A stretch of 64,000 nt of DNA from Streptomyces luomodiensis (lineage in GTDB: Bacteria > Actinomycetota > Actinomycetes > Streptomycetales > Streptomycetaceae). Location: assembly GCF_031679605.1 (NCBI RefSeq), contig NZ_CP117522.1, forward strand, positions 9,920,001 through 9,984,000, given 5' to 3'. The notes under the pieces are model-generated. The model had not been told where the DNA came from. It was given only the letters and a program-made list of their open reading frames with translations, and made no database searches. The translations under genes were made by a program, and so were the position numbers. Below, in pieces: positions 19,097-28,244 of the stretch (position 1 is its first letter; every line of letters starts with the position of its first letter).

Positions 19097-20007
19097 CAGA
19101 CCTCCACCTTGGCCAGCCGGGCGTACGTCAGGCCCAGGATCATCAGCAGGACGAACAGGATCACCGAAGCGGCGCTGCCCAGGCCGATCTGGGAGTACTG
19201 GAAGGCGCGGTGGAAGATGTAGATGGAGGCCAGCTCCGTCCCCTGTCCGGGACCGCCCTGGGTCAGGAAGTAGACCAGGCCGAAGACGCCGACCGTCGTG
19301 ATGGTGGTGAGCAGCAGGTAGAGGAACACCGGGCCGCGGATCAGCGGCAGGGTGATGTGCCGGAAGACCTGGAGCGCACTCGCACCGTCCATGCGCGCCG
19401 ATTCGATCAGCTCGTCGGGGATGTCCTCCAGCGCGGCCTGGAACATGATCATGGCGAGCGCGATCCCGCGCCAGACGTTGATGATGACCACCGACGCCAT
19501 CGGATGGTCCTGGAGCGGAGCCGCCGCACCGGAGCCGAACAGGGCGAGCAGCCGGTTGAGGGTGCCGTCCCCATTGGAGGAGAGCACGCTCGCCCAGGTC
19601 AGCGACGCGACGACCTCGGGCACCACCATCGGCAGCAGCACCAGCGCCCCGAACAGGCCCTTGCCGCGCAGCCACTTCGTGCGCAGCAGCAGCGCCGCGA
19701 CCATGCCGAGCACCGTCTGCCCGACGATCGCCGACCAGAGTACGAACTCGCCCGTGCGGCCCAGCGATGCGAGGAAGTCCTCGGAGCCGAGCAGGTTCCG
19801 GAAGTTCTCCAGCCCGACGAACTGGGGGTCCCGTGCGGCCCAGCCGGTCAGCTGTGTGTCGGTGAGACCGAGGTAGACGCCGTAACCGGCTGGGGCGATC
19901 ACGAAGACCGCGATCAGGAGGACCGAAGGCCCGAGCAACAGCGGCAGCACTCCGCGCTCCCGCCGTCGCCGGATCGGTCGGCCGGACAGGGCTTTGGCAG
20001 TGGTCAT
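19096..20007 (-). CDS. Sugar ABC transporter permease (MalF type)
   Basis: The product is a 303-residue CUT1 permease. After a basic cytoplasmic start come six hydrophobic helices and the EAA motif ELIESARMDGASALQVFRHI near residues 200-219. LYFLTQGGPG-type sequence (LVYFLTQGGPGQGT) is characteristic of MalF-like sugar permeases. Its start overlaps the stop of the solute-binding gene and its stop overlaps the start of the second permease, so the three are translationally coupled. It forms the membrane channel with the MalG-type partner. Confidence 0.92.
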   Translation of the reverse strand: MTTAKALSGRPIRRRRERGVLPLLLGPSVLLIAVFVIAPAGYGVYLGLTDTQLTGWAARDPQFVGLENFRNLLGSEDFLASLGRTGEFVLWSAIVGQTVLGMVAALLLRTKWLRGKGLFGALVLLPMVVPEVVASLTWASVLSSNGDGTLNRLLALFGSGAAAPLQDHPMASVVIINVWRGIALAMIMFQAALEDIPDELIESARMDGASALQVFRHITLPLIRGPVFLYLLLTTITTVGVFGLVYFLTQGGPGQGTELASIYIFHRAFQYSQIGLGSAASVILFVLLMILGLTYARLAKVEV

Positions 20008-21353
20008 TCCGCCACCCGATTGTCGCCGAGCAGCTCCTTGGCCTCCTTCGCGAAGGCCTCGGCGGCCTGCCCGCCGTCTGCGCCCCCGGACAGCATCTTC
20101 CCCGTCGCGCCCTGGATCGCCTGGGACACCTGGTCCTCGCCGTCACCGCGCGGCGGCAGGATGCTGCCCGGCAGCTTGCGCTCCGCCTCGAGGAGCGACG
20201 GCTCGTTCTTGTACGGGGCGGTGCCGGTAAGGCCCTTGCGCGGCGAGACCGCCCCCACCGTCACCAGCTGCTTGGCCAGGGCCGTCCCGGAACTCAGCCA
20301 CTTCACGAGCTCGACGGCGGCATCGGGGTTCTCGGCGTGGGCGTTGACGCTGTAGCCGTAGCCGCCGCCACTGACCGAGTACGGCTTGGTGCCCGATACC
20401 AGCGCCGGGTAGTCCCACGTGGCGACCTTCTCACGCAGGTTCTTCAGCGGTGCCGCGCCTTCGGGGCCCCAGTCGAACTTCCAGCCCCAGCTGCCCTGGG
20501 CCGACACCGGAAGGGTGCCCTTGACGAACTTCTCGTACTTGGTCGGCTCCCACGGGTTGGGGTTCTGCAGATCCCGCACCGGAAGGAGGTCGGCCTTGAT
20601 GAGCTTGTCGTACAGGCCGAAGGTGGCCGACAGCCCCTTGCTCTTGAGCGTCCACTTCTTGGACTTGGCGTCGTAGAAGGTGCTGCCGGTGCCGGCCATG
20701 AGGGGGAAGAAGCCCTCCGTCCATGTGCCGGCGCCCCAGGCGGTGCCGGCGGGTATGACGATCGGGGCCTCGCCGGTCTTGGCCTGGACCTTCTTGAGCC
20801 TGCCGATCAGCTCGTCCCACGTACGCGGCTGCGAGGTGTCGATATTCAGCTGCTGCAGCACGTCCTTGCGGTAGAAGAGGCTCTGCACGCTCGCTTCGTG
20901 CGGGACGGAGTAGAAGCCGCCGTCGGGCTGGCGTGCGCTCTCCTTCGCCGACGTGTAGTACTGGCCCCAGCCGTCCCACTTGTCCAGGTAGTCGTCGAGC
21001 TTGAGTAGGTAGCCGGCGCCGGCCAAACCGGTCACGTTGCTGCCGCCCATGTCGAGGACGTCCGGCGCGGTGCCGGAGTGGAGCTGCTGCGTGATCTTGG
21101 TGTGGAACTGCTCGTCGGTGAGGGGGTCGGCGACCAGCTCGACCTTGATCTTTTTCCCCTGCTTGGCCATCGCCCTCTCGAACTCCGGGATGAGGGCCTT
21201 GATGACCTTGGCGCGGGGCTCCTGGTACTCCAGCAGCTTGATGGTCGCCGGGCCGTCCTCGCCCTCGTCCGCGCCCGAGCCCGAGCAGGCGGTGAGTGCC
21301 CCTGTCAACAACATCCCGGCCATGGCAGCGGCAAGGACACGGTTGCGGCTCAT
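20004..21353 (-). CDS. Extracellular sugar-binding lipoprotein of the ABC transporter
   Basis: ATG 21353 is preceded by GGAGAGGTGA. The 449-residue product has a lipoprotein signal with lipobox LTAC, so Cys becomes the lipidated N-terminus on the outer face of the membrane. A family 1 solute-binding fold follows (IKLLEYQEPRAKVIKALIPEFE, then a long alpha/beta body with GGSNVTGLAGAGYLL). It captures oligosaccharides and hands them to the two permeases. It is the first gene of the operon, 226 nt from the divergent ROK regulator, with candidate operators between. Confidence 0.92.
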   Translation of the reverse strand: MSRNRVLAAAMAGMLLTGALTACSGSGADEGEDGPATIKLLEYQEPRAKVIKALIPEFERAMAKQGKKIKVELVADPLTDEQFHTKITQQLHSGTAPDVLDMGGSNVTGLAGAGYLLKLDDYLDKWDGWGQYYTSAKESARQPDGGFYSVPHEASVQSLFYRKDVLQQLNIDTSQPRTWDELIGRLKKVQAKTGEAPIVIPAGTAWGAGTWTEGFFPLMAGTGSTFYDAKSKKWTLKSKGLSATFGLYDKLIKADLLPVRDLQNPNPWEPTKYEKFVKGTLPVSAQGSWGWKFDWGPEGAAPLKNLREKVATWDYPALVSGTKPYSVSGGGYGYSVNAHAENPDAAVELVKWLSSGTALAKQLVTVGAVSPRKGLTGTAPYKNEPSLLEAERKLPGSILPPRGDGEDQVSQAIQGATGKMLSGGADGGQAAEAFAKEAKELLGDNRVAE

Positions 21354-21393
21354 CGCGTCACCTCTCCTGACTGTGGTTCTTCCGGTCCATGCT

Positions 21394-21415
21394 TTTATCA
21401 AGTGGATCGGATAAA
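21394..21415. promoter_or_regulatory. Inverted-repeat operator candidate before the ABC operon
   Basis: TTTATC and GATAAA form an inverted repeat with a 10-nt spacer, in AT-rich sequence that stands out from the local GC. It lies 41-62 nt upstream of the solute-binding gene start, where a ROK repressor could block the promoter. Confidence 0.5.
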
Positions 21416-21504
21416 GTTTCGTGATCGTAAGTGGCGTGTTCGTGGCCAGTCAAGGCTTGAGTACAGGCATGTTTCCTGGCTCCGGATGCGCTCGATCGCG
21501 CAGG

Positions 21505-21528
21505 AATTATCAATCCAATTGATTAATT
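21505..21528. promoter_or_regulatory. Palindromic operator candidate before the ROK gene
   Basis: ATCAAT CCA ATTGAT is a perfect palindrome with a 3-nt centre. It extends to AATTATCAAT and ATTGATTAATT in an AT-rich island. It lies about 50 nt before the ROK start and shares a TATCAA core with the site at 21394-21415. Confidence 0.55.
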
Positions 21529-21578
21529 ACGTAAGGCCGCGAGGATCGCTGGTCGTCGACGGATGTGAGGAGAGGGGC

Positions 21579-22796
21579 ATGCGGCGAGGGAGCAACCAGC
21601 TGCGGGTGGCTGACTTCAACCAGGCGGTGGTGCTGGACCTGGTCCGCCGGTCTCATGGCGTCAGCCGTGCCGATCTACAGCGTGAGTCCGGTTTGAGCTC
21701 GCAGACCATCTCCAACATCACCCGCCGGCTGATCGACGACCGGCTGATCCGCGAGAGCACGCCGGAGGGCGGTGCCCGCGGCCGCCCGAGCATTCCGTTG
21801 GTCACCGACCCGGACGGGGCGTACTCGGTCGGTGTGCACATCGATCCGGCCCGGCTCATCATCGTGCTCCTCGGCCTCGACGGCGAGGTCCGGCTGGGCC
21901 GCCAGGACCATACGCCGCAGGCCACGAACCCGTCCGAGGTGACCGCCTTCATCGCCGACGCCGTCAGCGGTCTGATCACCGAGGCCGGCATCGACCGGGC
22001 CCGGGTGCTTGGGCTGGGCATAGCGGCGCCGGGCCCGCTGGACGTCGACGCCGGGCTGCTGCTCGACCCGCCGCAACTGCCCAACTGGCGCAACGTCCGG
22101 CTGCGCACGGACCTGCACGAAGCGACGGGACTGCCCGTCCTCCTCGACAAGGACGTCACGGCCGCCGCGACGGCGGAGCTCCGCTCATCACCCCAGTCCT
22201 CGACCTCGTTCGTCTTCCTCTACCTGGGATCCGGGGTCGGCGCCTCGGTGGTGCTCGACAACCAGGTCATCCGCGGCACCACGAACAACGTCGGCGAGGT
22301 CGGGGACCTGGTCGTCGACCCCGATGCCGAACAACTGGAGTGGAGCGGCCGGCGAGGAGGCCTGGCCGCCGCCTGCGTCCCGGAAGCGCTCGTCCTCCAG
22401 GCCGCCCGGGTCGGCCTGATGCCGCTGCCGAACCTGAACGACTACGTCGCCGTCGACGACGCCTGCTCCACGCTGTGCACCCTCGCCTCCGCGGGCGACG
22501 CCGTCGCGTTCCGCATCCTGGAGCGCGCGGCGCGCCGGGTCGCCGTCGGCCTCGGAGTGCTGGTGAACCTGCTGGACGTACCGCGGGTGGTGCTCGGCGG
22601 CCCGCTGTGGGACAGGCTCAGCTCGGTGTTCCTCCCCGTCATCCCCGGCCTCGTCGACCGCGAACTCGTGGCGGCGCGCGAGGAGGTGCTGGTGCAGGGG
22701 TCTGCCGTGGGTGATCAAGCGGCCGCCCAGGGTGCGGCCGAGCTGGTGATGGATCATTTCCTCGCACCTCGCGCCTCCGCGCTGATGGTGGGCTGA
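21579..22796 (+). CDS. ROK family transcriptional repressor of the glycan operon
   Basis: ATG 21579 follows GTGAGGAGAGGGG. The 405-residue protein has an N-terminal winged helix-turn-helix (NQAVVLDLVRRSHGVSRADLQRESGLSSQTISNITRRL, about 13-50). A sugar-kinase-like ROK domain follows, with GLGIAAPGPLD, GVGASVVLDNQVIRG, TNNVGEVGDL and the C-terminal VVLGGPLW. The usual ROK zinc motif CxCGxxGC is not seen, which is common among regulators that only sense sugar. Divergent placement predicts repression of the ABC/GH38/GH2 operon, relieved by a mannose-containing ligand or its product. Confidence 0.9.
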   Translation: MRRGSNQLRVADFNQAVVLDLVRRSHGVSRADLQRESGLSSQTISNITRRLIDDRLIRESTPEGGARGRPSIPLVTDPDGAYSVGVHIDPARLIIVLLGLDGEVRLGRQDHTPQATNPSEVTAFIADAVSGLITEAGIDRARVLGLGIAAPGPLDVDAGLLLDPPQLPNWRNVRLRTDLHEATGLPVLLDKDVTAAATAELRSSPQSSTSFVFLYLGSGVGASVVLDNQVIRGTTNNVGEVGDLVVDPDAEQLEWSGRRGGLAAACVPEALVLQAARVGLMPLPNLNDYVAVDDACSTLCTLASAGDAVAFRILERAARRVAVGLGVLVNLLDVPRVVLGGPLWDRLSSVFLPVIPGLVDRELVAAREEVLVQGSAVGDQAAAQGAAELVMDHFLAPRASALMVG

Positions 22797-22949
22797 ACCC
22801 TCATCACGTGCCCGGCAACCGTAGTCCCCGGTGGGCGTGCGGAGTCGAGCGGAAGGGCGGATCACACAGGTGCCGCTGCCGGAGAACAGCGGGTCGTGGT
22901 CCGTCCAACTGCCGAGCGGTCCGGTAACGGGGGTGGCTGAGGTGACCCC

Positions 22950-23061
22950 GGCGGGGTGGACACTCTGACAATGGAACTTGCAGATCCGAGGAAGGGTGTC
23001 CTGATGGGACGTAGGTCTCCGTATCCGGCGGAGTTCCGGAATGACGCGGTGGCCCTGGGCG
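22950..23061 (+). mobile_element. IS3 family OrfA start fragment
   Basis: A start at about 23004 gives MGRRSPYPAEFRNDAVAL, the opening of IS3-type OrfA helix-turn-helix proteins, which then degenerates. The preceding GC-rich stretch with GTGACCCC..GGGGTGGAC may be the element's terminal repeat. Only the left end survives. Confidence 0.55.
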
Positions 23062-23394
23062 GTACGGAGCCAGTCGGGGACGTCGTTCTGGTGGGAGATC
23101 CAGGCGAGCTCGAGCGGGTGCAGCGCGGAGACCCGCCTCGGTGACCGCCGCGCGCGGGGTGTTCGGCGCGGCGGCCAAGCGCGATGCGCATCATGTCATC
23201 GAAGATGACCGGGGTCGGCCGCCGTGCCGTCCCCCGGCCGCGGCCTGAGCAAGCCATCGCGGGTCCGCTCCGTAGAAACGACGACGAGGAGGCAGAACCT
23301 GTGGCCGTCCCATTCGAGGACCTGGCGCGCGCCCACGGTCTGGATCCCGCACGGCTGGTCACGGAGGACGCTGTTCCGATGTGAACGCTGCCGT

Positions 23395-23703
23395 GTCGTC
23401 CCGGGCGGGCTGCGTCGCCCGGTGCCGGACCACCGCCGACGTCCAGGCCGCCATCCGGACGCCCACGCGCTCGGGCTGCCGTTGTCGGTGTTCAGCGGGG
23501 GCAACGACTGGCTCGGTCGAGCCGTACGCGACCGTGGCCTGATCATCGACGTCTCGGCGATAACCACGATCGAGGTTGATGCCAAGGCGCGGACCGCCCG
23601 GATCGGCGGCGGTGCCCGTTTGGACGTGCTGAGCAATGCTCAAGCTCTGTGGATCGGGCTCGGGTTGGGCGCGACGGGCGTACCTTCCCGAGTGATCGAT
23701 TGA
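23395..23703 (+). pseudogene. FAD-linked (BBE-like) oxidase, fragment
   Basis: Readable sequence HALGLPLSVFSGGNDWLGRA then RGLIIDVSAITTIEVDAKAR and ARIGGGARLDVL matches the FAD-binding PP-loop domain of berberine-bridge-type oxidases. In these, SGGHDW carries the flavin-linked His; here Asn replaces it. A frameshift near 23455 separates the preceding strand. Both ends are lost and the frame ends in unrelated sequence. Confidence 0.6.
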
Positions 23704-23752
23704 AGGTCACCGAGTAGGCCGACGTTGGCGCGTCGGGCGGGAAGGCACGCCC

Positions 23753-24131
23753 GTGCTCAGCGTAGTCAATGCCGATGGCAGCACCTCGAACGGCTCCTTG
23801 ATCGATGAGATCGTCCGCGAGGGCGCCCGGCGGATGCTTGCCGCCGCCCTGGAAGCCGGAGTCGATGCCTACATAGCCGAGTTGGCTGATCAGCGTGACG
23901 AGAAGGGGCGTCGCCTGGTGGTCCGTAACGGCCACCACCAGCCGCGGAAGGTTGCCACCGCGGCCGGGTCGGTCGAGGTTCGGGCCCCGCACGTGAACGA
24001 CCGCCGGATCGACGAGGCCACCGGCGAGCGCAAGCGGTTCTCCTCGGCGATCCTGCCGCCCTGGGCCAGGAAGTCCCCGAAGATCAGCGAGGTACTCCCG
24101 CTGCTCTACCTGCACGGCCTGTCCACCGGCA
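23753..24131 (+). mobile_element. IS256 (mutator-type) transposase, N-terminal remnant
   Basis: The first 125 or so residues of an IS256 transposase are readable (EGARRMLAAALEAGVDAYI, NGHHQPRKVATAAGSVEV, VLPLLYLHGLSTG). The frame then jumps into membrane-protein sequence exactly where the catalytic core should begin. Confidence 0.8.
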
Positions 24132-24134
24132 AGG

Positions 24135-24536
24135 GGGAGAAGCCGCCACCGTGGAGGCCGACGCCCGCCCAGCTACTGAAGCTGACGGTTCTCTCTGTAG
24201 TCCCGATGATCTTTCCGGCGTACATCGGATGGGTGGTGGCCAGCCTGCCCTCGTTCGTGGGCTCCGCAGGGCAAAGGGATCGCGAGTGGCTCATCCTGAT
24301 CAGCGGTGCGTGCCTACCTCGCCTTCACAGCCATCACGTTCCTCATAGCGACAGCGGCTGTCCTGTACCCCCTGCAGATGACTCCGCACCGCAAAGGCGC
24401 GCTGTGGTACGCCTATGCCGTCACGGCTGTGACGCTTATGGCATTGAGGTGGGCGCTTGCAGGTATTGCCGAGCCCGAAGTCCTCGGCCCTTTCAACGCC
24501 TCGGACATGTGGATCCCGTCAAAGACACAGCGATGA
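24135..24536 (+). pseudogene. Small membrane protein remnant
   Basis: Hydrophobic segments LLKLTVLSVVPMIFPAYIGW, then after a frame change near 24305 AYLAFTAITFLIATAAVLYP and a third around ALWYAYAVTAVTLMAL, suggest a three- to four-helix protein. No family is recognised. It lacks its own start and is fused to the IS256 relic. Confidence 0.4.
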
Positions 24537-24621
24537 GAGCGAGCCGGTGCCGACCCTCGCCGCGCCCACGGCCCCAACTGCCTCCGGAACCCGTCGAGGA
24601 ACGCTGTTCCTAACTTGATCT

Positions 24622-26068
24622 TTAACCTGTGCGGCGGGGTCGTGGAGTGGCTGACTTCTTCGTTCGTCGTTGCGCTGGCTGTGTTTTGTGGGGCGTGTGC
24701 ACGTCGTGGCGGGGTGTCGGCCGGGTGTTCTTTCGGCCCGGTGGTCGTCCGGGACCGGGCCGGGAGGGTTTTGGTGCCTGGGCCGGGCAGGTGGTCGCTG
24801 GGCGGATGTGCCGGAAGTCCCGGCGAACGCGGGAGGGGGTGAGCCTGTCCGACGGGCTGGGTTTCTCCCAGGGCCGGCGCCGGTCGGCCGCCAGCGGTCG
24901 GGCAAGCCGCAGCTGGGTGTAGGCGGCGAGGACCAGCCAGGTCCATCGGTCGGCTGCCTCGGGGGTGCGGATCTTGGGGCAGGTCCAGCCCAGGGTCTGC
25001 TTGAAAAGGCGGAAGGTGTGCTCGATGTCGAAGCGCCGCAGGTATGCCTGCCAGAGCCGGTCGGCATCTGCGGGAGTTGCGTCGATACCTGACCACCACA
25101 GCCAGACCGGCTTGGGGGTGGCCCCGCTGGGCAGGCGGTCGATGTCCAGACGGATCACCGTTCCCTCGACGATGGGGAGGGTGCCGTCGGCTGCGGCCCA
25201 GGAGGAGCGGTGGGTCAGCTTGGGATGCAGCCGGTCCCAGGAGCGGGCGAGGGCGGTGCCATAGAGCCGGGTGTCGGTGACGGTCTCGGTGTCCGGGGTG
25301 CCCGCAGGTGTCGGGCTGCCCGAAGACGAACTCGCCTCCGTGCCGGGGCGGGCGGCCAAGGATGTGCGGCTGGCGGAGTGGGGCAGTCCTGCGCAGGACA
25401 CGGTCCGAACGCATCCGGGCCAGCACCTGCACGGGCAGATCCCGCAGGAGGAAGGCCAGCCGAGGCGCGTCGTAGCCGGCGTCCGCGATGATGAGGACGT
25501 CCGGGTCGCCTGGCTGCCACTGCCCTGCGGCGATCAGACGCTGGAGCAGGTCGCGCAGCTGCCGGGCGGTGACGGTGGCGGTGTCATCCCCGGGAGCCAG
25601 CCGCAGTGCATCCAGCGGCGCGGTCCACGAGCTGCGGCCGGGCACGAGCGCGCAGATGATGGAGTCCGGCCAGCCGGGAACGGGGATGTGCTGGTCCTTG
25701 TCCCTGCCGTAGGTGTGGCACAGGATCCGCTGGGGTGAGGTGTGGGCGGCCGGCCGCAGCCAGCAGGTGATATCGATGGCCAGGACCAGCCGGCCATCGG
25801 CAGCCCGAGGCAGGGGCACTGCGGCCAGGGCCCGTCGCAGCCGGCCAATGTCGATCTCTCCGCGGGCCAGCGCCGCATAGAGCCCTCCATGGCCACGGCG
25901 GTGTTCGCCCACCAGTGACAACTCGGCCAGTGACCTCACCGGCCCGTCGCCGCACAGAACAGCGTCAGCCAGCTCGAACAACCCGTCCGAACGAGCGGTG
26001 AGACGGGAGTAGAACTCACCCCGGAAGCGTGACAGTTCAGCCAATGGCTCTCGCTGGGCATCGGCCAT
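24622..26068 (-). mobile_element. Transposase of an IS4/DDE-type Streptomyces element, frameshifted
   Basis: Frame one runs from ATG 26068 (ELSRFRGEFYSRLTARSDGL, SLVGEHRRGHGGLYAALARG, LVLAIDITCWLRP with the first Asp, LIIADAGYDAPRL with the second). Near 25310 it stops making sense. The protein resumes one frame over (TETVTDTRLYGTALARSWDR, RRFDIEHTFRLFKQTLGW with the catalytic Glu). The whole fits a common roughly 460-residue Streptomyces transposase. One frameshift inactivates it unless it is programmed. Just outside the stop codon lies AACTTGATCTTTAACCT, a probable element end. Confidence 0.8.
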
Positions 26069-26116
26069 TGCGAAAACAGTTGGACACGTCCTGGCCTCTC
26101 CACGACGATTCGCGCT

Positions 26117-26665
26117 GTGACAGACAGAGCCGAGCGCCGGACCCCAGACTCCACGAGCCCGAAGTCCGTGCGATTTGTTGAGTTATCGAGCACGGCCATG
26201 ATCGCCTTGCTGAAGGACGACCTGGCTCAAGCCAGTGCCGAAGTAGGCGTCGCTCTCACCGAGTACTTCGTCACCGACACGGCAAAGTGGGTGTGGCAGT
26301 ATCGGGTCAATCAGCTGACCTCGGACCCGGGTTGCGCGGGGTGGCTCACGCAGATCGTGGTAGCCGAGCCGGAAGGCGCCGTCGTGGGGTATGCCGGGTT
26401 CCATGGGCGGCCGGATGAGGCGGGCATGGTGGAGCTCGGTTACTCGGTGGTCCCCGTCTACCGTCGTCAGGGCTACGCCAGGGCGATGCTCACCGCGTTG
26501 GTGCATCGGGCCACTGCCGAAGCCCGAGTCAGAACCGTGCGGGTGACGATCAGTCCTGACAACACCGCATCCCTGGCCACCATTTCCGGGTTCGGCTTCG
26601 TGGAGGTCGGAGAGCAATGGGACGAGGAGGACGGCCTCGAACTCATATTTGAAGTTCCTGTCTGA
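26117..26665 (+). CDS. GNAT family N-acetyltransferase
   Basis: The frame opens at GTG 26117; no strong ribosome site is visible, so the true start could be an internal ATG. The 182-residue protein ends with a clear GNAT core: GYAGFHGRPDEAGMVELGYS, then VVPVYRRQGYARAMLTALV (acetyl-CoA loop RRQGYA), then ISPDNTASLATISGFGFVEV. The acceptor is unknown. It precedes the broken response regulator and overlaps its upstream end. Confidence 0.75.
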   Translation: MTDRAERRTPDSTSPKSVRFVELSSTAMIALLKDDLAQASAEVGVALTEYFVTDTAKWVWQYRVNQLTSDPGCAGWLTQIVVAEPEGAVVGYAGFHGRPDEAGMVELGYSVVPVYRRQGYARAMLTALVHRATAEARVRTVRVTISPDNTASLATISGFGFVEVGEQWDEEDGLELIFEVPV

Positions 26666-27294
26666 TCAACAGACCTCCCCAGGGCGGCTCGCGCCGCATC
26701 GACCGAGCGACGCGGGCTCGGAAGAGGGGCCAGGCCGCCGAGTCCGAATCCTGTTAGCGGAGGACAGAGATGTCTATCGGAAGGGACTGTTCGTCTTGCT
26801 CTCCGAGACGGCCGACGTTGAGGTGGTCGGCACGGCGATCGACCGAGAGGAGTTGGTCCGGCAGTCGACCCGGCTGATGCCGGATGTCGTCGTCGCGGGA
26901 TCCTCCTTGGTGCTCCCCGACGGCCCGGTGATGGTCAGCCGGTTGCCCAGTGCCGTATCGGGCGGCACCATCATGGCCGCCGAACGCGACACCGACGAAC
27001 TGCTGTGTGCGGCGCTCGCGGCGGGCGTGCACAGCTACGTTCCGCTCAGCTCGCCGCGTGAGGATTTCGACGCCGCGATCCAGGCCGTCGCCGCAGGCGC
27101 AGCCTTTCTGCCGACCGACGTCACCCGACGTGTACGTCAGTAACTTCCACCTGGTGCCCCGTCTCACGGGGAGACCGGCGGAACTGGATCTGCTGAGCGA
27201 ACGCGAGCGTCAGGTGCTCCTCCTCGTCGGGGACGGATGCAGCAATCGCGAGATCGCACGCAAACTCGGCGTCAGCGAGGCCACGGTCACTGGT
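26649..27294 (+). pseudogene. NarL/LuxR-type response regulator, frameshifted and truncated
   Basis: A receiver-like domain is readable (RVRILLAEDRDVYRKGLFVL, VVGTAIDREELVRQ, MPDVVVAGSSLVLPDG). The phosphorylatable Asp would be in MPDVVV. A stop in frame follows at 27141. One frame over, LTGRPAELDLLSERERQVLL and GCSNREIARKLGVSEATV supply the LuxR helix-turn-helix, which is cut before its recognition helix ends. The sequence then becomes the 3' end of the Rieske gene on the other strand. It may be a regulator of the decayed antibiotic cluster, but that is inference. Confidence 0.7.
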
Positions 27295-28162
27295 TCTCCA
27301 CGATCGGATGGTCCTCTTCGAAGACTTGCTGTTCAAAGCCGAGCACATCGGCCAGGTCGGCCCCCTGGCTGGCCGACACGGCGTCCGTGCCGGCCAGCCA
27401 GACTGCCGTACCCGCAGCCCGTCCGCCGAGACCGGGGTCGCCACCTGCGCGACCAGCCGGCGTCCGCCGGACGGCGAGGAGACACAGATCGACGCGAACA
27501 CCGGCAGGGTGATGCGGTAGTCCAGCTGATGGCTGAGCTCCTCGGCGAGGTCTGCGGACACCCCTTCGGAGGCCAGCGAGGAGGACCAGCCGAGCTGCCA
27601 GCCGTCTCGCAGGATGCGATAGGGCTCCACCACCTTGTCCACGTGTCCCATCGAGTCGGCGTGCACGTAGGGGAAGTGGGCCTTGTCCCGGAAGTTCTCG
27701 GTCAGCAGCCGCATCCCGCAGTTCACGGTGTACGGCCGGCCCGCGCCGAGCTGCCAGCTGTCGTCGACGTACTCGGGCAGCCGTGGGAGAGGGCAGGAAA
27801 GGGTCGTCCAGGCAACTCCACACCAGGCCGTAGGCGACCTCGGCCGGATAGGTGCGCAGCGCCGCGTGCGGCCGGCTGCGGCCCGGCGGCAGGGAGGGGG
27901 TGCGCGTGCACCGCCCGCTGCCTGTTTCGAACAGCCAGCCGTGATAGGGGTATTCCAGCGCGCCCTCACGCAACTGCCCGAGCCTCAGCGCCGCCCCTCG
28001 GTGCGGGCAGAAGCCTTGCGCGACGGTGACGCGGTCACCGTCCCCGTACACCACGAGCTCCTCGCCGAGGATGCTGCCGCCCGCCACGCCGTTGTGCAGG
28101 TCGGCGACCCGGGCGACCGGGAACCACAGGTGCCGCAGCATCTCGTGCTCAACGGAATCCAT
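27290..28162 (-). pseudogene. Rieske non-heme iron oxygenase (VioQ-like), broken
   Basis: From ATG 28162 (ribosome site AGAGGTG) the protein reads MDSVEHEMLRHLWFPVARVA. It then gives the first half of a Rieske site, CPH at residues 52-54. The second half is YPYH at 71-74 where CPYH is expected, so one iron-sulfur ligand is lost (TAC for TGC). A frameshift near 27800 precedes the catalytic block (NCGMRLLTENFRDKAHFPYVHADS, with the NxxDxxH-like iron site). A second shift near 27420 precedes the end. In viomycin biosynthesis the Rieske enzyme VioQ hydroxylates capreomycidine. Its neighbour here is a vph-like gene, which supports that identity. Confidence 0.75.
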
Positions 28163-28244
28163 CGTCACACCTCTGTTTCGGATGACTTGACACTCTGATG
28201 CCGCCCAGTCGTCGGTCGACGGAGAAAGGGAGATTTTGTCCACT

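Noticed and set aside
17228..19222. 664-residue plus-strand frame opposite the mannosidase and permease genes
   Set aside because: Arg/Gly/Asp-rich composition typical of antisense frames in high-GC DNA; the minus strand carries clear GH38 and permease proteins.
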